From contig NZ_CP061035.1 in assembly GCF_016743815.1 (NCBI RefSeq), positions 3,407,001 to 3,471,000 on the forward strand: 64,000 nt of DNA. Direction: 5' to 3'. Below, piece after piece: positions 1-8,619 of this stretch. A program made the position numbers and the translations under genes. The notes beneath the pieces were generated by a model, which was not told the DNA's origin, ran no database searches, and saw only the letters and a program-made list of their open reading frames with translations. Position 1 is the stretch's first letter. Each line of letters opens with the position of its first letter. This DNA is from Sphingomonas aliaeris. GTDB taxonomy: Bacteria > Pseudomonadota > Alphaproteobacteria > Sphingomonadales > Sphingomonadaceae.

Positions 1-69
1 CGAAGGATGTTTCCCGGGCTGGTTGTTTCGGGCGACGTGGATGCGTGGCCGTCAAGAAGTGAAAGATAA
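1..69 (+). CDS. possible C-terminal end of an unidentified gene
   Basis: Frame 1 is open from the window edge to a TAA at 67-69 and would give the last 22 residues of a protein entering from the left. The fragment is too short to identify and shows no recognised motif. It may be a chance open frame, since the palindromic repeat region begins only about 15 bases later. Confidence 0.2.
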   Translation, partial: RRMFPGLVVSGDVDAWPSRSER

Positions 70-83
70 GCAGGACGTGCGGC

Positions 84-284
84 TTGCACGTCTTCGCGTC
101 TTTGCGCCTTCGCGTGAACTCATCTGAATAAGAGAGTTGGTTCGCGCAGAGGCGCAGAGAGCGCGGAGGAGGTGCGCTTGCGGTTGCCGCACGTCCTATC
201 TCGACCGTCCGATTTTAGCTCTCGCGATCGCAGCGGGGGACGATTTCTCTGCGTCCTCGGCGACTCTGCGCGAACAATCCTTCT
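84..284. repeat. palindromic intergenic repeat, family F (cgcagaggcgcagag type)
   Basis: The gene-free stretch before gmk carries arms of a GC-rich imperfect palindrome. TTCGCGCAGAGGCGCAGAGA lies near 142-161, and the opposite-strand form, ending in gactctgcgcgaacaa, lies near 247-280. A looser arm (cttcgcgtctttgcgccttcgcgtgaac) is near 92-120. The same words recur between hisA and hisF (5987-6215). These are extragenic repeats of unknown function. Because they lie just downstream of gmk on the minus strand, they may act as a transcript-end structure. Confidence 0.75.
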
Positions 285-287
285 AAA

Positions 288-950
288 TCAGCGCAGGAGT
301 TTGCGGATGAAGCCGATGATGCCTGTCTGACGTGAGCGCTTGAGGCGTTCCGCCGCGAGGATCGTCTTCACCCCGTCGAAGCAGGTTTCCACATGGTCGT
401 TGACCAGGACGTAGTCGTACCCGTCCCAATGGCTGACCTCGTTCGCGGCGCGGTCCATGCGGGCGTCGATGACTTCCATCGCGTCAGTGCGGCGGTCGAT
501 CAGGCGCTGGCGCAGGACGGGCATCGACGGTGGCAGGATGAAGACGCGGACGACATCGCCGCCGGCCAGCTGGTGCAATTGCTGCGCACCCTGCCAGTCG
601 ATGTCGAACAGGATGTCCTTGCCCTGTTCCAGCACGTTCCAGACCTGCGCCTTGGGCGTGCCGTAACGATGGCCGAAGACATGCGCCCATTCGAGGAATT
701 CGTGATTGGCGACCATCTCGCGAAACGTTTCGAGATCGGTGAAGTGATAATGGACGCCGTCCACCTCGCCTGGGCAGATCGGCCGCGTCGTGTAGGAGAT
801 CGACACGACGAGTTCGGGGTTCGATTCGAGCAGCTTGCCTGCGATCGTCGATTTGCCCGCGCCCGAAGGCGAGGACAGTACGAACATCATCCCCCGGCGT
901 TTGAAACCGTGGGGATCTTCGGGGTCGATCGTCTTTGCGGAATCCGGCAT
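288..950 (-). CDS. gmk: guanylate kinase
   Basis: The enzyme phosphorylates GMP to GDP with ATP in the cytoplasm, an essential step of guanine nucleotide synthesis. The 220-residue protein has the P-loop SSPSGAGKST at residues 26-35. It is followed by the GMP-binding segment with SYTTR (about 52-56) and the VDGVHYHF stretch, both typical of guanylate kinase. The first 20 residues precede the usual family start, and Met21 (890) is a possible alternative initiator. The gene is monocistronic as far as can be seen, with palindromic repeats just downstream and a small gene pair upstream on the same strand. Confidence 0.97.
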   Translation of the reverse strand: MPDSAKTIDPEDPHGFKRRGMMFVLSSPSGAGKSTIAGKLLESNPELVVSISYTTRPICPGEVDGVHYHFTDLETFREMVANHEFLEWAHVFGHRYGTPKAQVWNVLEQGKDILFDIDWQGAQQLHQLAGGDVVRVFILPPSMPVLRQRLIDRRTDAMEVIDARMDRAANEVSHWDGYDYVLVNDHVETCFDGVKTILAAERLKRSRQTGIIGFIRKLLR

Positions 951-1024
951 GGGCGCTAGTGGCGGCGTGACGGGGCGTCCGTCAAGTCATGCGCGCATCG
1001 CCATGCCAGATTCGAGGCCGCGGA

Positions 1025-1225
1025 TCAGACCGTTCGCCGGGACTCGCGGTGCCGGTCATAGGCCTTTTTCGCGACATAGGCGCCGCCGAGCGCGAGGCCG
1101 AGCGGACCCATGCGGGTCAGCACGCGACTGGCGATCATGCCGATCGCGGCGCCTTTCAGCCCGCTGTCACCGTTGCGACGATCGATCTCAGCGCCGATCA
1201 GGGACCCCAGAATACCGCGAATCAT
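1025..1225 (-). CDS. small glycine-rich membrane protein (second of a tandem pair)
   Basis: This is a 66-residue protein whose ATG overlaps the TGA of the preceding gene (ATGA at 1222-1225), so translation is probably coupled. The first half, ILGSLIGAEIDRRNGDSGLK, aligns with the upstream neighbour (IGALIGGGIDAMSGDDGAAD). The pair therefore looks like a tandem duplication. A hydrophobic segment (about residues 38-52) and a basic tail follow, and the glycine spacing resembles a glycine-zipper membrane peptide. No family function is known to me. A long alternative reading of this frame beginning at 1468 is a shadow of the neighbour. Confidence 0.7.
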   Translation of the reverse strand: MIRGILGSLIGAEIDRRNGDSGLKGAAIGMIASRVLTRMGPLGLALGGAYVAKKAYDRHRESRRTV

Positions 1226-1437
1226 GCACCTTCTCCATTTCCGAATGCTTTGTTCTTGAGTTCGGCCGCACCGCGCAAGACGGCCCAGCCGACCGCGTAA
1301 GTCACCGCGAGCGGCAGAACGACCTTCAGCACATTGGCGGTGATCGCACCGATGATCGCGCCGTCCGCCGCACCGTCGTCGCCACTCATCGCGTCGATCC
1401 CGCCGCCGATCAGCGCACCAATGGTCGTTGCACTCAC
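1222..1437 (-). CDS. small glycine-rich membrane protein (first of a tandem pair)
   Basis: This is a 71-residue protein with a glycine-rich N-terminal half containing the IGALIGGGID and DGAIIGAITANV motifs. A hydrophobic stretch near residues 38-56 (VVLPLAVTYAVGWAVL) probably inserts in the inner membrane. It overlaps the start of the next gene by four bases and shares that gene's N-terminal pattern. I do not recognise a named family, and its function is unknown. Confidence 0.75.
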   Translation of the reverse strand: MSATTIGALIGGGIDAMSGDDGAADGAIIGAITANVLKVVLPLAVTYAVGWAVLRGAAELKNKAFGNGEGA

Positions 1438-1499
1438 GTTCTGTTCCCTCGCATCGTTCGGACAGCATAAAGCGCGAGGGGGGCGGGAGTTCCGTTACC

Positions 1500-1643
1500 G
1501 ATCCTCCCCGGCACGGGGATGGGGATCGGCCGGCTCCTTCAGCCGGGTGGTGGAGGGGGTTCTCCGCGAGTGGATCACTGGTGGAGAACCCCCTCCACCA
1601 TTCGCTGAATGCTCATGGTCCCCCTCCCCGTGCCGGGGAGGAA
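1500..1643. repeat. nested inverted repeat, family G
   Basis: Two nested inverted repeats fill the gap between the small protein pair and fumC. The outer arms are CCTCCCCGGCACGGGGA near 1503-1519 and TCCCCGTGCCGGGGAGG near 1626-1642. The inner arms are GGTGGAGGGGGTTCTCC near 1550-1566 and GGAGAACCCCCTCCACC near 1583-1599. The element directly abuts the fumC stop codon and could form a very stable hairpin in the fumC transcript. It does not resemble an insertion sequence. Confidence 0.8.
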
Positions 1644-3032
<1,389 letters not shown>

Positions 3033-3164
3033 GCTGCAATCACCTCCGTCATGCGGGACCGGCGCGGCATCGACCGGTCGACGAGTCCCGAACGGGGTAT
3101 GTGCGGATCGGTCGCCCCCGGGACAAGTCCGGGCGGCAATTGATACCGGACGTGGCGACCAGCC

Positions 3165-3647
3165 TTATTTCTTGCGCTTGAAGTCCACGGCGACGACGTT
3201 CGATCCGTCCTCGACCGGCACCGCGGTCGGGCCGTCATTCTCCGCCTCGTCATGCGGATCGGGTCCGTCGGGACCTTCCTGCGCCTGGAAGCGGAGTTCG
3301 AAGTTCACGCTGGGATCGTGGAAGCCGGTGACCGACGAATAGGGAATGACCAGTTTCGACGGCACCTGATTGAAGCTCAAACCGATCGAGAATTTCTCGT
3401 CGTCGACGACCAGGTCCCAATAGCGATTCTGCATGACGATGGTCATTTCGTCGGGAAAACGCTCGATCAGACGCTTGGGGATATCGACTCCGGGCGCCTG
3501 CGTCTTGAAGGTGATGTAGAAGTGGTGGTCGCCGGGCAGACCGCCATTTTCCGCAACCGAGCCGAGCACCCGGCCGACCACGGCACGAAGCGCCTCCTGG
3601 ACGATTTCGTCATAAGGAATCAGGCTGTCTGGCATTCCATCGCTCAT
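3165..3647 (-). CDS. sspB: SspB-type ClpXP adaptor
   Basis: This 160-residue protein belongs to the alphaproteobacterial SspB family, which tethers ssrA-tagged substrates to ClpXP. The folded domain (about residues 8-125) carries [16 protein letters not shown] and the [20 protein letters not shown] strand region. An acidic, proline-rich linker ([17 protein letters not shown]) leads to a short basic C-terminal tail, consistent with a ClpX-docking tail. It is transcribed divergently from hisB across a promoter region with repeated GGTCAAG words. Confidence 0.9.
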   Translation of the reverse strand: MSDGMPDSLIPYDEIVQEALRAVVGRVLGSVAENGGLPGDHHFYITFKTQAPGVDIPKRLIERFPDEMTIVMQNRYWDLVVDDEKFSIGLSFNQVPSKLVIPYSSVTGFHDPSVNFELRFQAQEGPDGPDPHDEAENDGPTAVPVEDGSNVVAVDFKRKK

Positions 3648-3676
3648 GGCCCCTTGGGTAGCGGGATTGCCGGACG

Positions 3677-3726
3677 GGTCAAGGCAGGACGGTTCAAGAT
3701 GGGCTGGTCAAGGCGGGCTGGTCAAG
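3677..3726. promoter_or_regulatory. four-fold GGTCAAG direct repeat in the sspB-hisB divergent promoter region
   Basis: The 115-bp gap between the divergent sspB and hisB genes contains GGTCAAG at 3677-3683, GTTCAAG at 3692-3698, GGTCAAG at 3706-3712 and GGTCAAG at 3720-3726. Spacing is 15, 14 and 14 bp. The last two copies sit in a longer duplicated unit (GGGCTGGTCAAG). This could be an operator array or a small tandem duplication. No transcription factor can be assigned. Confidence 0.45.
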
Positions 3727-3762
3727 ATTGCACGAAACCAACCAGCCGCTATTAGCGCGGGC

Positions 3763-4350
3763 ATGCGCACCGCCACCATCAGCCGCCGGACCAGCGAAAC
3801 CAGCATCGACGTCACCGTCGATCTCGACGGGACGGGCGCCTACGACGTCTCGACCGGAGTCGGTTTCTTCGATCACATGCTCGAACAATTGTCGCGCCAT
3901 TCGCTGATCGACCTGAGGGTGAAGACGGTCGGCGACCTGCATATCGACCAGCACCATACGGTCGAGGATACGGGCCTGGCGATCGGCGAGGCAATCCTGA
4001 AGGCGCTGGGCGAGAAACGCGGCATCCGCCGCTATGCCGACGCGCTCTCGCCGATGGACGAGACGTTGACGCGCGTCGCGATCGATATCTCCGGGCGGCC
4101 GTATCTGGTGTGGAAGACGGAATTCTCGCAGAAGAAGCTCGGCGAGATGGATACGGAAATGTTCGAACATTTCTTCCATTCGTTCGCGCAGACGGCAGGC
4201 GTCACGCTGCACATCGAGACGCTGTACGGGCAGAACAACCATCATATCGCCGAGGCCGCGTTCAAGGGGCTGGCGCGGGCGTTGCGCGAAGCGGTCGAGA
4301 TCGACCCGCGCAAGGCGGACGCGATTCCCAGTACCAAGGGCACGTTGTAA
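3763..4350 (+). CDS. hisB: imidazoleglycerol-phosphate dehydratase
   Basis: The enzyme catalyses the sixth step of histidine synthesis, dehydrating imidazoleglycerol phosphate to imidazoleacetol phosphate with bound Mn2+. The 195-residue protein is the monofunctional form without a phosphatase domain. The metal-binding motifs [12 protein letters not shown] (about residue 66) and [12 protein letters not shown] (about 167) are present. The ATG at 3763 was chosen over in-frame upstream codons because the family begins at this point and the upstream codons run into the sspB promoter. It is the first gene of the his cluster. Confidence 0.95.
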   Translation: MRTATISRRTSETSIDVTVDLDGTGAYDVSTGVGFFDHMLEQLSRHSLIDLRVKTVGDLHIDQHHTVEDTGLAIGEAILKALGEKRGIRRYADALSPMDETLTRVAIDISGRPYLVWKTEFSQKKLGEMDTEMFEHFFHSFAQTAGVTLHIETLYGQNNHHIAEAAFKGLARALREAVEIDPRKADAIPSTKGTL

Positions 4351-4352
4351 CC

Positions 4353-4658
4353 GTGGAGCGGCCGAACGCGCCCCTGTGCGTCGTCCTGCTGACCTATACC
4401 GTGCCGCTGGACGAGATCGACGCGAAGATGAAAGCGCATATGAAGTGGCTGGACGCCGGATATGAGGCGGGCTTGTTCCTCGCGTCCGGACGGCGCGTGC
4501 CGCGCACCGGCGGGGTCATCCTGGTTCGCGGGCACCGGAAAGAGGTCGAGGCTTTGGTCGCGAGCGATCCGTTCGTCGGTAGCGGCGCGGCGCAGGCCGA
4601 GGTGATCGAATTCAACGCGTCGCAGGCATCCGACGGGTTTGCGGAACTGATCGCATGA
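4353..4658 (+). CDS. YciI-like protein
   Basis: This 101-residue protein of the YciI/YCII ferredoxin-like superfamily has the motifs [20 protein letters not shown] and [16 protein letters not shown] near residues 10-60. The family includes small dimeric proteins with a conserved His-Asp pair, and biochemical roles are poorly defined. A GTG at 4353 is the likely start, two bases after the hisB stop. The stop overlaps the hisH ATG (ATGA), which puts it inside the his operon and suggests translational coupling. Whether it contributes to histidine synthesis is unknown. Confidence 0.85.
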   Translation: MERPNAPLCVVLLTYTVPLDEIDAKMKAHMKWLDAGYEAGLFLASGRRVPRTGGVILVRGHRKEVEALVASDPFVGSGAAQAEVIEFNASQASDGFAELIA

Positions 4659-5261
4659 CGCTGGCGCTGATCGATTACGGTGCGGGCAATCTGCACTCGG
4701 TCGCCAACGCGCTGAAAGCGGCGGGCGCACGCGACGTGGCGATCACCGCGGATGCGGATGTCGTGGCGAAGGCGGAGCGGATCGTGCTGCCCGGCGTGGG
4801 GGGCGTTCGGCGCTTGTGCCGCCGCGCTGCGTGCCGTGCCCGGAATGATCGAGGCGCTCGACATGCGGGTGCAGCGGGAAGGCACGCCGTTCCTGGGCAT
4901 CTGCGTCGGGATGCAATTGATGGCTGAGGCGGGCGAGGAACATGGCGTGCATGCCGGTCTCGGCTGGATGCCGGGAACGGTCGCCTTGCTGGAACCGGAC
5001 GAGGCGAGCGCGAAGGTGCCGCATATGGGCTGGAACGACGTCGTGCCGACATCCCCGCATCCGCTGATCGTGCCGGGCGAGGCCTATTTCCTGCATTCCT
5101 ACGCCTATCGCGGCGACGGCATCATCGCGACGACGGATCATGCCGGCGCGGTGACCGCCGCGATCGGTCGGGACACGATGCTGGGCGTGCAATTCCATCC
5201 CGAGAAGAGCCAGCGTTACGGCATCGCATTGCTCGAAAGGTTCCTGACATGGCGTCCCTGA
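4655..5261 (+). pseudogene. hisH: imidazole glycerol phosphate synthase glutaminase subunit, broken by a +1 frameshift
   Basis: HisH hydrolyses glutamine and channels ammonia to HisF. The N-terminal part ([20 protein letters not shown]) reads from 4655. The frame then shifts at a G6 run (4798-4803), and the rest continues one frame away as [12 protein letters not shown]. The later part includes the catalytic cysteine in [11 protein letters not shown] and the FHPEKSQ histidine-glutamate pair. Removing one G restores an intact protein of about 201 residues. All catalytic residues survive and both operon overlaps (4 bp with yciI, 13 bp with hisA) are kept, so a sequencing error is more likely than loss of function. 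Confidence 0.92.
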
Positions 5262-5986
5262 TCGTTTTTCCCGCCATCGATCTGAAGGGCGGACAGGTCG
5301 TGCGTCTGGCCGAGGGCGATATGGATCGCGCGACGGTCTATGGCGACGATCCCGCAGCGCAAGCGATGGTCTTCGCCGGGCAAGGGGCGGGATATCTGCA
5401 CGTCGTCGATCTGGACGGCGCGTTTGCGGGCGCGTCCGTCAATGGGGATGCGGTGCGCGAGATCGTCGCGCAATTCCCGGGGCATGTGCAACTGGGCGGC
5501 GGGATCCGCGACCGGGCGGCGATCGAGCGCTGGTTCGACCTGGGCGTATCGCGCGTGGTGATCGGCACTGCGGCGCTGGAGAACCCCGATCTGGTGCGCA
5601 CGGCGGCGAAGGATTTTCCCGGCGGCATCGTCGTCGCGGTGGACGCGAAGGACGGCATGGTCGCGACGCGCGGCTGGGCAGATGTGTCGGACGTCGAGGT
5701 GATCGACATGGCGCGGCGGTTCGAGGATGCGGGTGTCGCGTCGCTGCTGTTCACCGATGTCGGGCGCGACGGCATGCTGAAGGGGTGTAACGTCGAGGCG
5801 ACGGTCGATCTGGCGCGCGCGGTGCGCATTCCGGTGATCGCGAGCGGCGGCGTAAAGGGGATCGGCGAGATCCATGTACTCGCGCTGCATTCGAAGGATG
5901 GCGTCGAGGGGGTCATCACCGGGCGCGCCTTGTATGACGGGCGTCTGGATCTGGCCGCGGCGCTCAGCGTGGCGGCGGCGGCGTGA
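5249..5986 (+). CDS. hisA: phosphoribosyl-formimino-AICAR-phosphate isomerase
   Basis: HisA is a (beta-alpha)8-barrel isomerase producing the substrate of HisF/HisH. The 245-residue protein begins with VFPAIDLKGGQVVRL, in which the aspartate of AIDLKGG is catalytic. LGGGIRDR and ASGGVKG phosphate-binding loops mark the two half-barrels. The ATG at 5249 overlaps the end of hisH by 13 bases. A 230-bp block of palindromic repeats separates it from hisF, which would normally follow closely. Confidence 0.95.
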   Translation: MASLIVFPAIDLKGGQVVRLAEGDMDRATVYGDDPAAQAMVFAGQGAGYLHVVDLDGAFAGASVNGDAVREIVAQFPGHVQLGGGIRDRAAIERWFDLGVSRVVIGTAALENPDLVRTAAKDFPGGIVVAVDAKDGMVATRGWADVSDVEVIDMARRFEDAGVASLLFTDVGRDGMLKGCNVEATVDLARAVRIPVIASGGVKGIGEIHVLALHSKDGVEGVITGRALYDGRLDLAAALSVAAAA

Positions 5987-6215
5987 AGTTGGTTCACGCG
6001 GAGACGCGGAGGCGCGGAGATAGAAGGCAGAAGGTTTGTTCGCGCAGAGGCGCAGAGAGCGCAGAGAGGACATGCTCTACCGCGAATGCGGTCCTCGATC
6101 GTCTCGCGCTGTATTCATGCACGCTTTCGCGCGCTTCTTCTCTGCGCTCTCTGCGCCTCTGCGCGAACAAACCTTCTTCTCTCCGCGTCTCCGCGTCTCC
6201 GCGTGAACAAAGCCT
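5987..6215. repeat. palindromic repeat block, family F, inside the his operon
   Basis: The 241-bp hisA-hisF gap is almost entirely made of inverted arms. CACGCGGAGACGCGGAGGCG (about 5997-6016) opposes CGCGTCTCCGCGTCTCCGCG (about 6184-6203). TTTGTTCGCGCAGAGGCGCA (about 6034-6053) opposes TGCGCCTCTGCGCGAACAAA (about 6151-6170). A long nested hairpin would form in the operon mRNA. The inner arm matches the element upstream of gmk (84-284). Confidence 0.85.
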
Positions 6216-6227
6216 TAGGTCCCCCCG

Positions 6228-7004
6228 ATGACGGTCCGCGCGCGCGTTATTCCGTGTCTGGACGTCGCCAATGGCCGCGTCGTGAAGGGCGTGAATTTCG
6301 TCGATCTGAAAGATGCCGGCGATCCGGTCGAGCAGGCACGCGCCTATGATGCGGCGGGGGCGGACGAACTGTGTTTCCTCGATATCACCGCCAGCCATGA
6401 GGCACGCGGCACGATCCTGGACGTCGTTCGACGGACCGCGGAGGTGTGCTTCATGCCGGTGACGGTCGGCGGCGGGGTGCGATCCGCCGAGGATGCGCGG
6501 GCGCTGTTGCTGGCAGGCGCGGACAAGGTCGCGGTCAATTCCGCCGCGGTCGCCCGCCCCGAGCTGGTCGCGGACATCGCCGACCGCTTCGGCAGCCAGT
6601 GCTGCGTCGCTTCGGTCGATGCGCGGCGGACCGGCGCCGTCGGTTCGGGGGGCTGGGAAGTCTTCACGCATGGCGGACGGCGCGCGACGGGGATCGATGC
6701 GGTTGAGCACGCGCTCAATCTGGTGCGGCTGGGCGCGGGCGAATTGCTCGTCACGTCGATGGACCGTGATGGAACGCGCAGTGGCTACGATTTGGACCTG
6801 ATGCGCACGATCGCGGATCAGGTCGCGGTGCCGGTGGTCGCATCGGGCGGCGTCGGCGGACTGGACGATCTGGTCGCGGGCGTGATCGAGGGACATGCGA
6901 GCGCGGTGCTGGCGGCGAGCATCTTCCATTTTGGCGAGGCGAGTATCGCCGATGCGCATGCCGCGCTGGCAGCGGCGGGGGTGGCGGTTCGGCGACCGGT
7001 CTGA
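6228..7004 (+). CDS. hisF: imidazole glycerol phosphate synthase cyclase subunit
   Basis: HisF uses ammonia from HisH to close the imidazole ring, releasing AICAR. The 258-residue barrel starts with [19 protein letters not shown], which contains the first catalytic aspartate (CLDV). [22 protein letters not shown] with the second catalytic aspartate, and [12 protein letters not shown] follow in family order. A G6 run at 6647-6652 is in frame here, so not every G6 in this sequence is an error. Confidence 0.96.
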   Translation: MTVRARVIPCLDVANGRVVKGVNFVDLKDAGDPVEQARAYDAAGADELCFLDITASHEARGTILDVVRRTAEVCFMPVTVGGGVRSAEDARALLLAGADKVAVNSAAVARPELVADIADRFGSQCCVASVDARRTGAVGSGGWEVFTHGGRRATGIDAVEHALNLVRLGAGELLVTSMDRDGTRSGYDLDLMRTIADQVAVPVVASGGVGGLDDLVAGVIEGHASAVLAASIFHFGEASIADAHAALAAAGVAVRRPV

Positions 7005-7035
7005 GCCGGAACGACCGAGCCAACCAATTCCGGCC

Positions 7036-7103
7036 TTTGGTGCTGAGCTTGCCGAAAAGCGGTGAAGGCAGAACAGGTGCTTCGATAGGCTCAGCACGAA
7101 CGG
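7036..7103. repeat. palindromic repeat, family A (GTGCTGAGC...GAAGCA type)
   Basis: The left arm is TTTGGTGCTGAGCTTGCCGA (starting near 7036), and the opposing arm GCTTCGATAGGCTCAGCACG starts near 7079. This copy lies between hisF and the 62-codon ORF. Other copies are in thiD (29831-29913) and at the IS110 insertion site (35360-36590). The left arm on the opposite strand resembles the IS110 target but has mismatches. Confidence 0.8.
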
Positions 7104-7164
7104 GGTGTGGAATAGTAAGCAGTTAGATGACCGGAATTTAACGTCATGACGCTATCTCGACCGG

Positions 7165-7353
7165 ATGCGCACACTGCTCTTCCTCCTGTTCATTCTCCCA
7201 ACGGCGCTTGTCGCGCAGCCCCATAGCGGTGTGATCCATAGCCGGAGCATGCCCGAACTCTCGGATATCGCTTTGTTCGGCATGGCGGTTCTGGGCGTGT
7301 GGATCGTGCGGCGCGCGATGCGGGCGCGGTTCGCGGGCCGCCGCGAGGATTGA
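7165..7353 (+). CDS. 62-residue PEP-CTERM-like miniprotein
   Basis: The protein has a signal peptide (MRTLLFLLFILPTALVAQ), a spacer of about ten residues, and a C-terminal MPELSDIALFGMAVLGVWIV followed by an arginine-rich tail. This organisation of PE-x-S, hydrophobic helix and basic end resembles the exosortase PEP-CTERM sorting signal of sphingomonads. Here almost the whole mature protein would be the sorting signal. It lies between hisF and hisE on the same strand. It could instead be a simple two-helix membrane peptide. Confidence 0.6.
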   Translation: MRTLLFLLFILPTALVAQPHSGVIHSRSMPELSDIALFGMAVLGVWIVRRAMRARFAGRRED

Positions 7354-7384
7354 CCTCGGCTGACGCTTGCGTCAGCGGAGACGG

Positions 7385-7705
7385 ATGGCCGACGATATCC
7401 TGAACACGCTGGAAGCAGTGATCCGCGAACGGCGCGGGGGTGATCCCGCGACCTCCTACACCGCTAAGCTGTTTGCCCGCGGACGCGCCAAGATCGCGCA
7501 GAAAGTAGGCGAGGAAGCGGTGGAAACCGTCATCGCGGCGGTCGCCGACGACCGCGAGGAGATGGTCAAGGAAGCGACCGACCTGGTCTTTCACCTGCTG
7601 GTCCTGCTTGCGGATGCCGGACTGTCGCTGGACGACGTCCGTGCCGAGATCGGCCGCCGCGAAGGCGTGTCGGGGATCGACGAGAAGGCGGCGCGGACGT
7701 CCTGA
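7385..7705 (+). CDS. hisE: phosphoribosyl-ATP diphosphatase
   Basis: The enzyme hydrolyses phosphoribosyl-ATP to phosphoribosyl-AMP, the second step of histidine synthesis. The 106-residue all-alpha protein has the MazG-like motif EEAVETVIAAVADDREEMVKE (about residues 45-65), whose acidic residues bind Mg2+. SYTAKLFARGRAKIAQKVGE precedes it. The ATG at 7385 gives the family N-terminus DDILNTLEAVIRERR. It ends the his gene series here and is followed by a repeat block and a HIT gene. Confidence 0.95.
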   Translation: MADDILNTLEAVIRERRGGDPATSYTAKLFARGRAKIAQKVGEEAVETVIAAVADDREEMVKEATDLVFHLLVLLADAGLSLDDVRAEIGRREGVSGIDEKAARTS

Positions 7706-7745
7706 TTTTTCCCTGCCGCTTTCGGGGTCCGCACCTGAACCTGTC

Positions 7746-7912
7746 CTCTCCCGCTTGCGGGAGGGCTCCTTTAATTCTCCGCTCCCGCTTGCGGGAGGGT
7801 GCCTTTATTTCTCCCCTGCCGCTTGCGGGAGGGGTTGGGGGAGGGCATAAATCACCACCGCGTCGGGACAGTGGGGCAGGCCCTCCCCTAACCCCTCCCG
7901 CAAGCGGGAGGG
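7746..7912. repeat. palindromic repeat block, family C (CCCGCTTGCGGGAGGG type)
   Basis: Three copies of CTCCCGCTTGCGGGAGGG or a close variant occur near 7748, 7782 and 7813. An opposing CCCCTCCCGCAAGCGGGAGG lies near 7891-7910. The unit is itself a short palindrome and is repeated at 30637-30740. The block fills the hisE-HIT gap and stops just before the HIT start codon. Confidence 0.8.
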
Positions 7913-7918
7913 GGATTC

Positions 7919-8299
7919 ATGCCGATCGACGCCACCAAGCCGTATGACGACCAGAACATCTTCGCGAAGATCCTGCGCGGAGAGATTCCGTCGCAGCGCG
8001 TGTATGAAGACGAATGGGCGGTCGCCTTCCACGACATCAATGCGCAGTCGCCGATCCACATCCTGGTGATCCCGCGCGGGCCCTATGTCTCATGGGACGA
8101 TTTCAGCGCCAAGGGATCGGATGCGGAGATCGCCGGCTTCATCCGCGCGGTCGGCAAGATTGCGCGCGATGCTGGGCTGGTCGTGCCGGGATACCGTTTG
8201 CTCGCCAATACTGGACGGCAATCGGGGCAGGAAGTCCCGCATTTCCATGTCCATATCCTCGCCGGGCAACCGCTCGGCCCGATGCTGGCGAAGAAGTAG
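7919..8299 (+). CDS. HIT family nucleotide-binding protein
   Basis: This 126-residue protein is of the histidine triad superfamily, Hint branch, which hydrolyses nucleoside phosphoramidates and related nucleotides. The HxHxH motif is visible as VPHFHVHILAGQPLGPML near residues 104-121. The N-terminal segment NIFAKILRGEIPSQRVYEDE is characteristic of bacterial Hint. It follows hisE directly, an arrangement frequent in alphaproteobacteria, but no role in histidine synthesis is implied. Confidence 0.93.
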   Translation: MPIDATKPYDDQNIFAKILRGEIPSQRVYEDEWAVAFHDINAQSPIHILVIPRGPYVSWDDFSAKGSDAEIAGFIRAVGKIARDAGLVVPGYRLLANTGRQSGQEVPHFHVHILAGQPLGPMLAKK

Positions 8300-8351
8300 C
8301 GGCGGGGATCTGGGCTCCGTTCGTTTCGAGCGGAGTCGATAGGCCACAACT

Positions 8352-8459
8352 ACTCCCCTCCCTGAAAGGGAGGGGTTGGGGGTGGGTTGGTTCGAGGCGC
8401 GTACGAGGCCAGCCAACTGGCCAACCCACCCCCGGCCCCTCCCTTTCAGGGAGGGGAGA
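8352..8459. repeat. palindromic repeat, family D (CCTCCCTGAAAGGGAGGGG type)
   Basis: In the 320-bp gap between the HIT gene and the permease, CTCCCTGAAAGGGAGGGGTT (about 8358-8377) opposes a CCCCTCCCTTTCAGGGAGGG arm near 8436-8455. G-rich and C-rich flanks extend the inverted repeat. A fragment of family E (GTTTCGAGCGGAGTCGA) lies just upstream near 8322. The rest of the gap presumably contains the permease promoter, but no convincing boxes were found. Confidence 0.75.
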
Positions 8460-8619
8460 AGAACGGCGCCAGAAACGAGCGGACGATATGGATGCCGCTC
8501 AAGGCCCCCTACCCAACGCACCCCGGCGATAAGGGATTGCACGTCACCGATTTGTCATTAGGCTTCGCGCCATAATCGGATCGCCGTTTCGGGTCGGGGC
8601 GGCATAGGGGAAATCAGTA

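Noticed and set aside
4790..4810. Programmed frameshifting in hisH
   Set aside because: The G6 run lacks a slippery heptamer and a downstream stem that I can identify, and other genes break at similar runs. An erroneous extra base is simpler.
7746..7912. CRISPR-like array in the hisE-HIT gap
   Set aside because: The repeats are palindromic units with irregular spacing and no unique spacers, and no cas genes are present.
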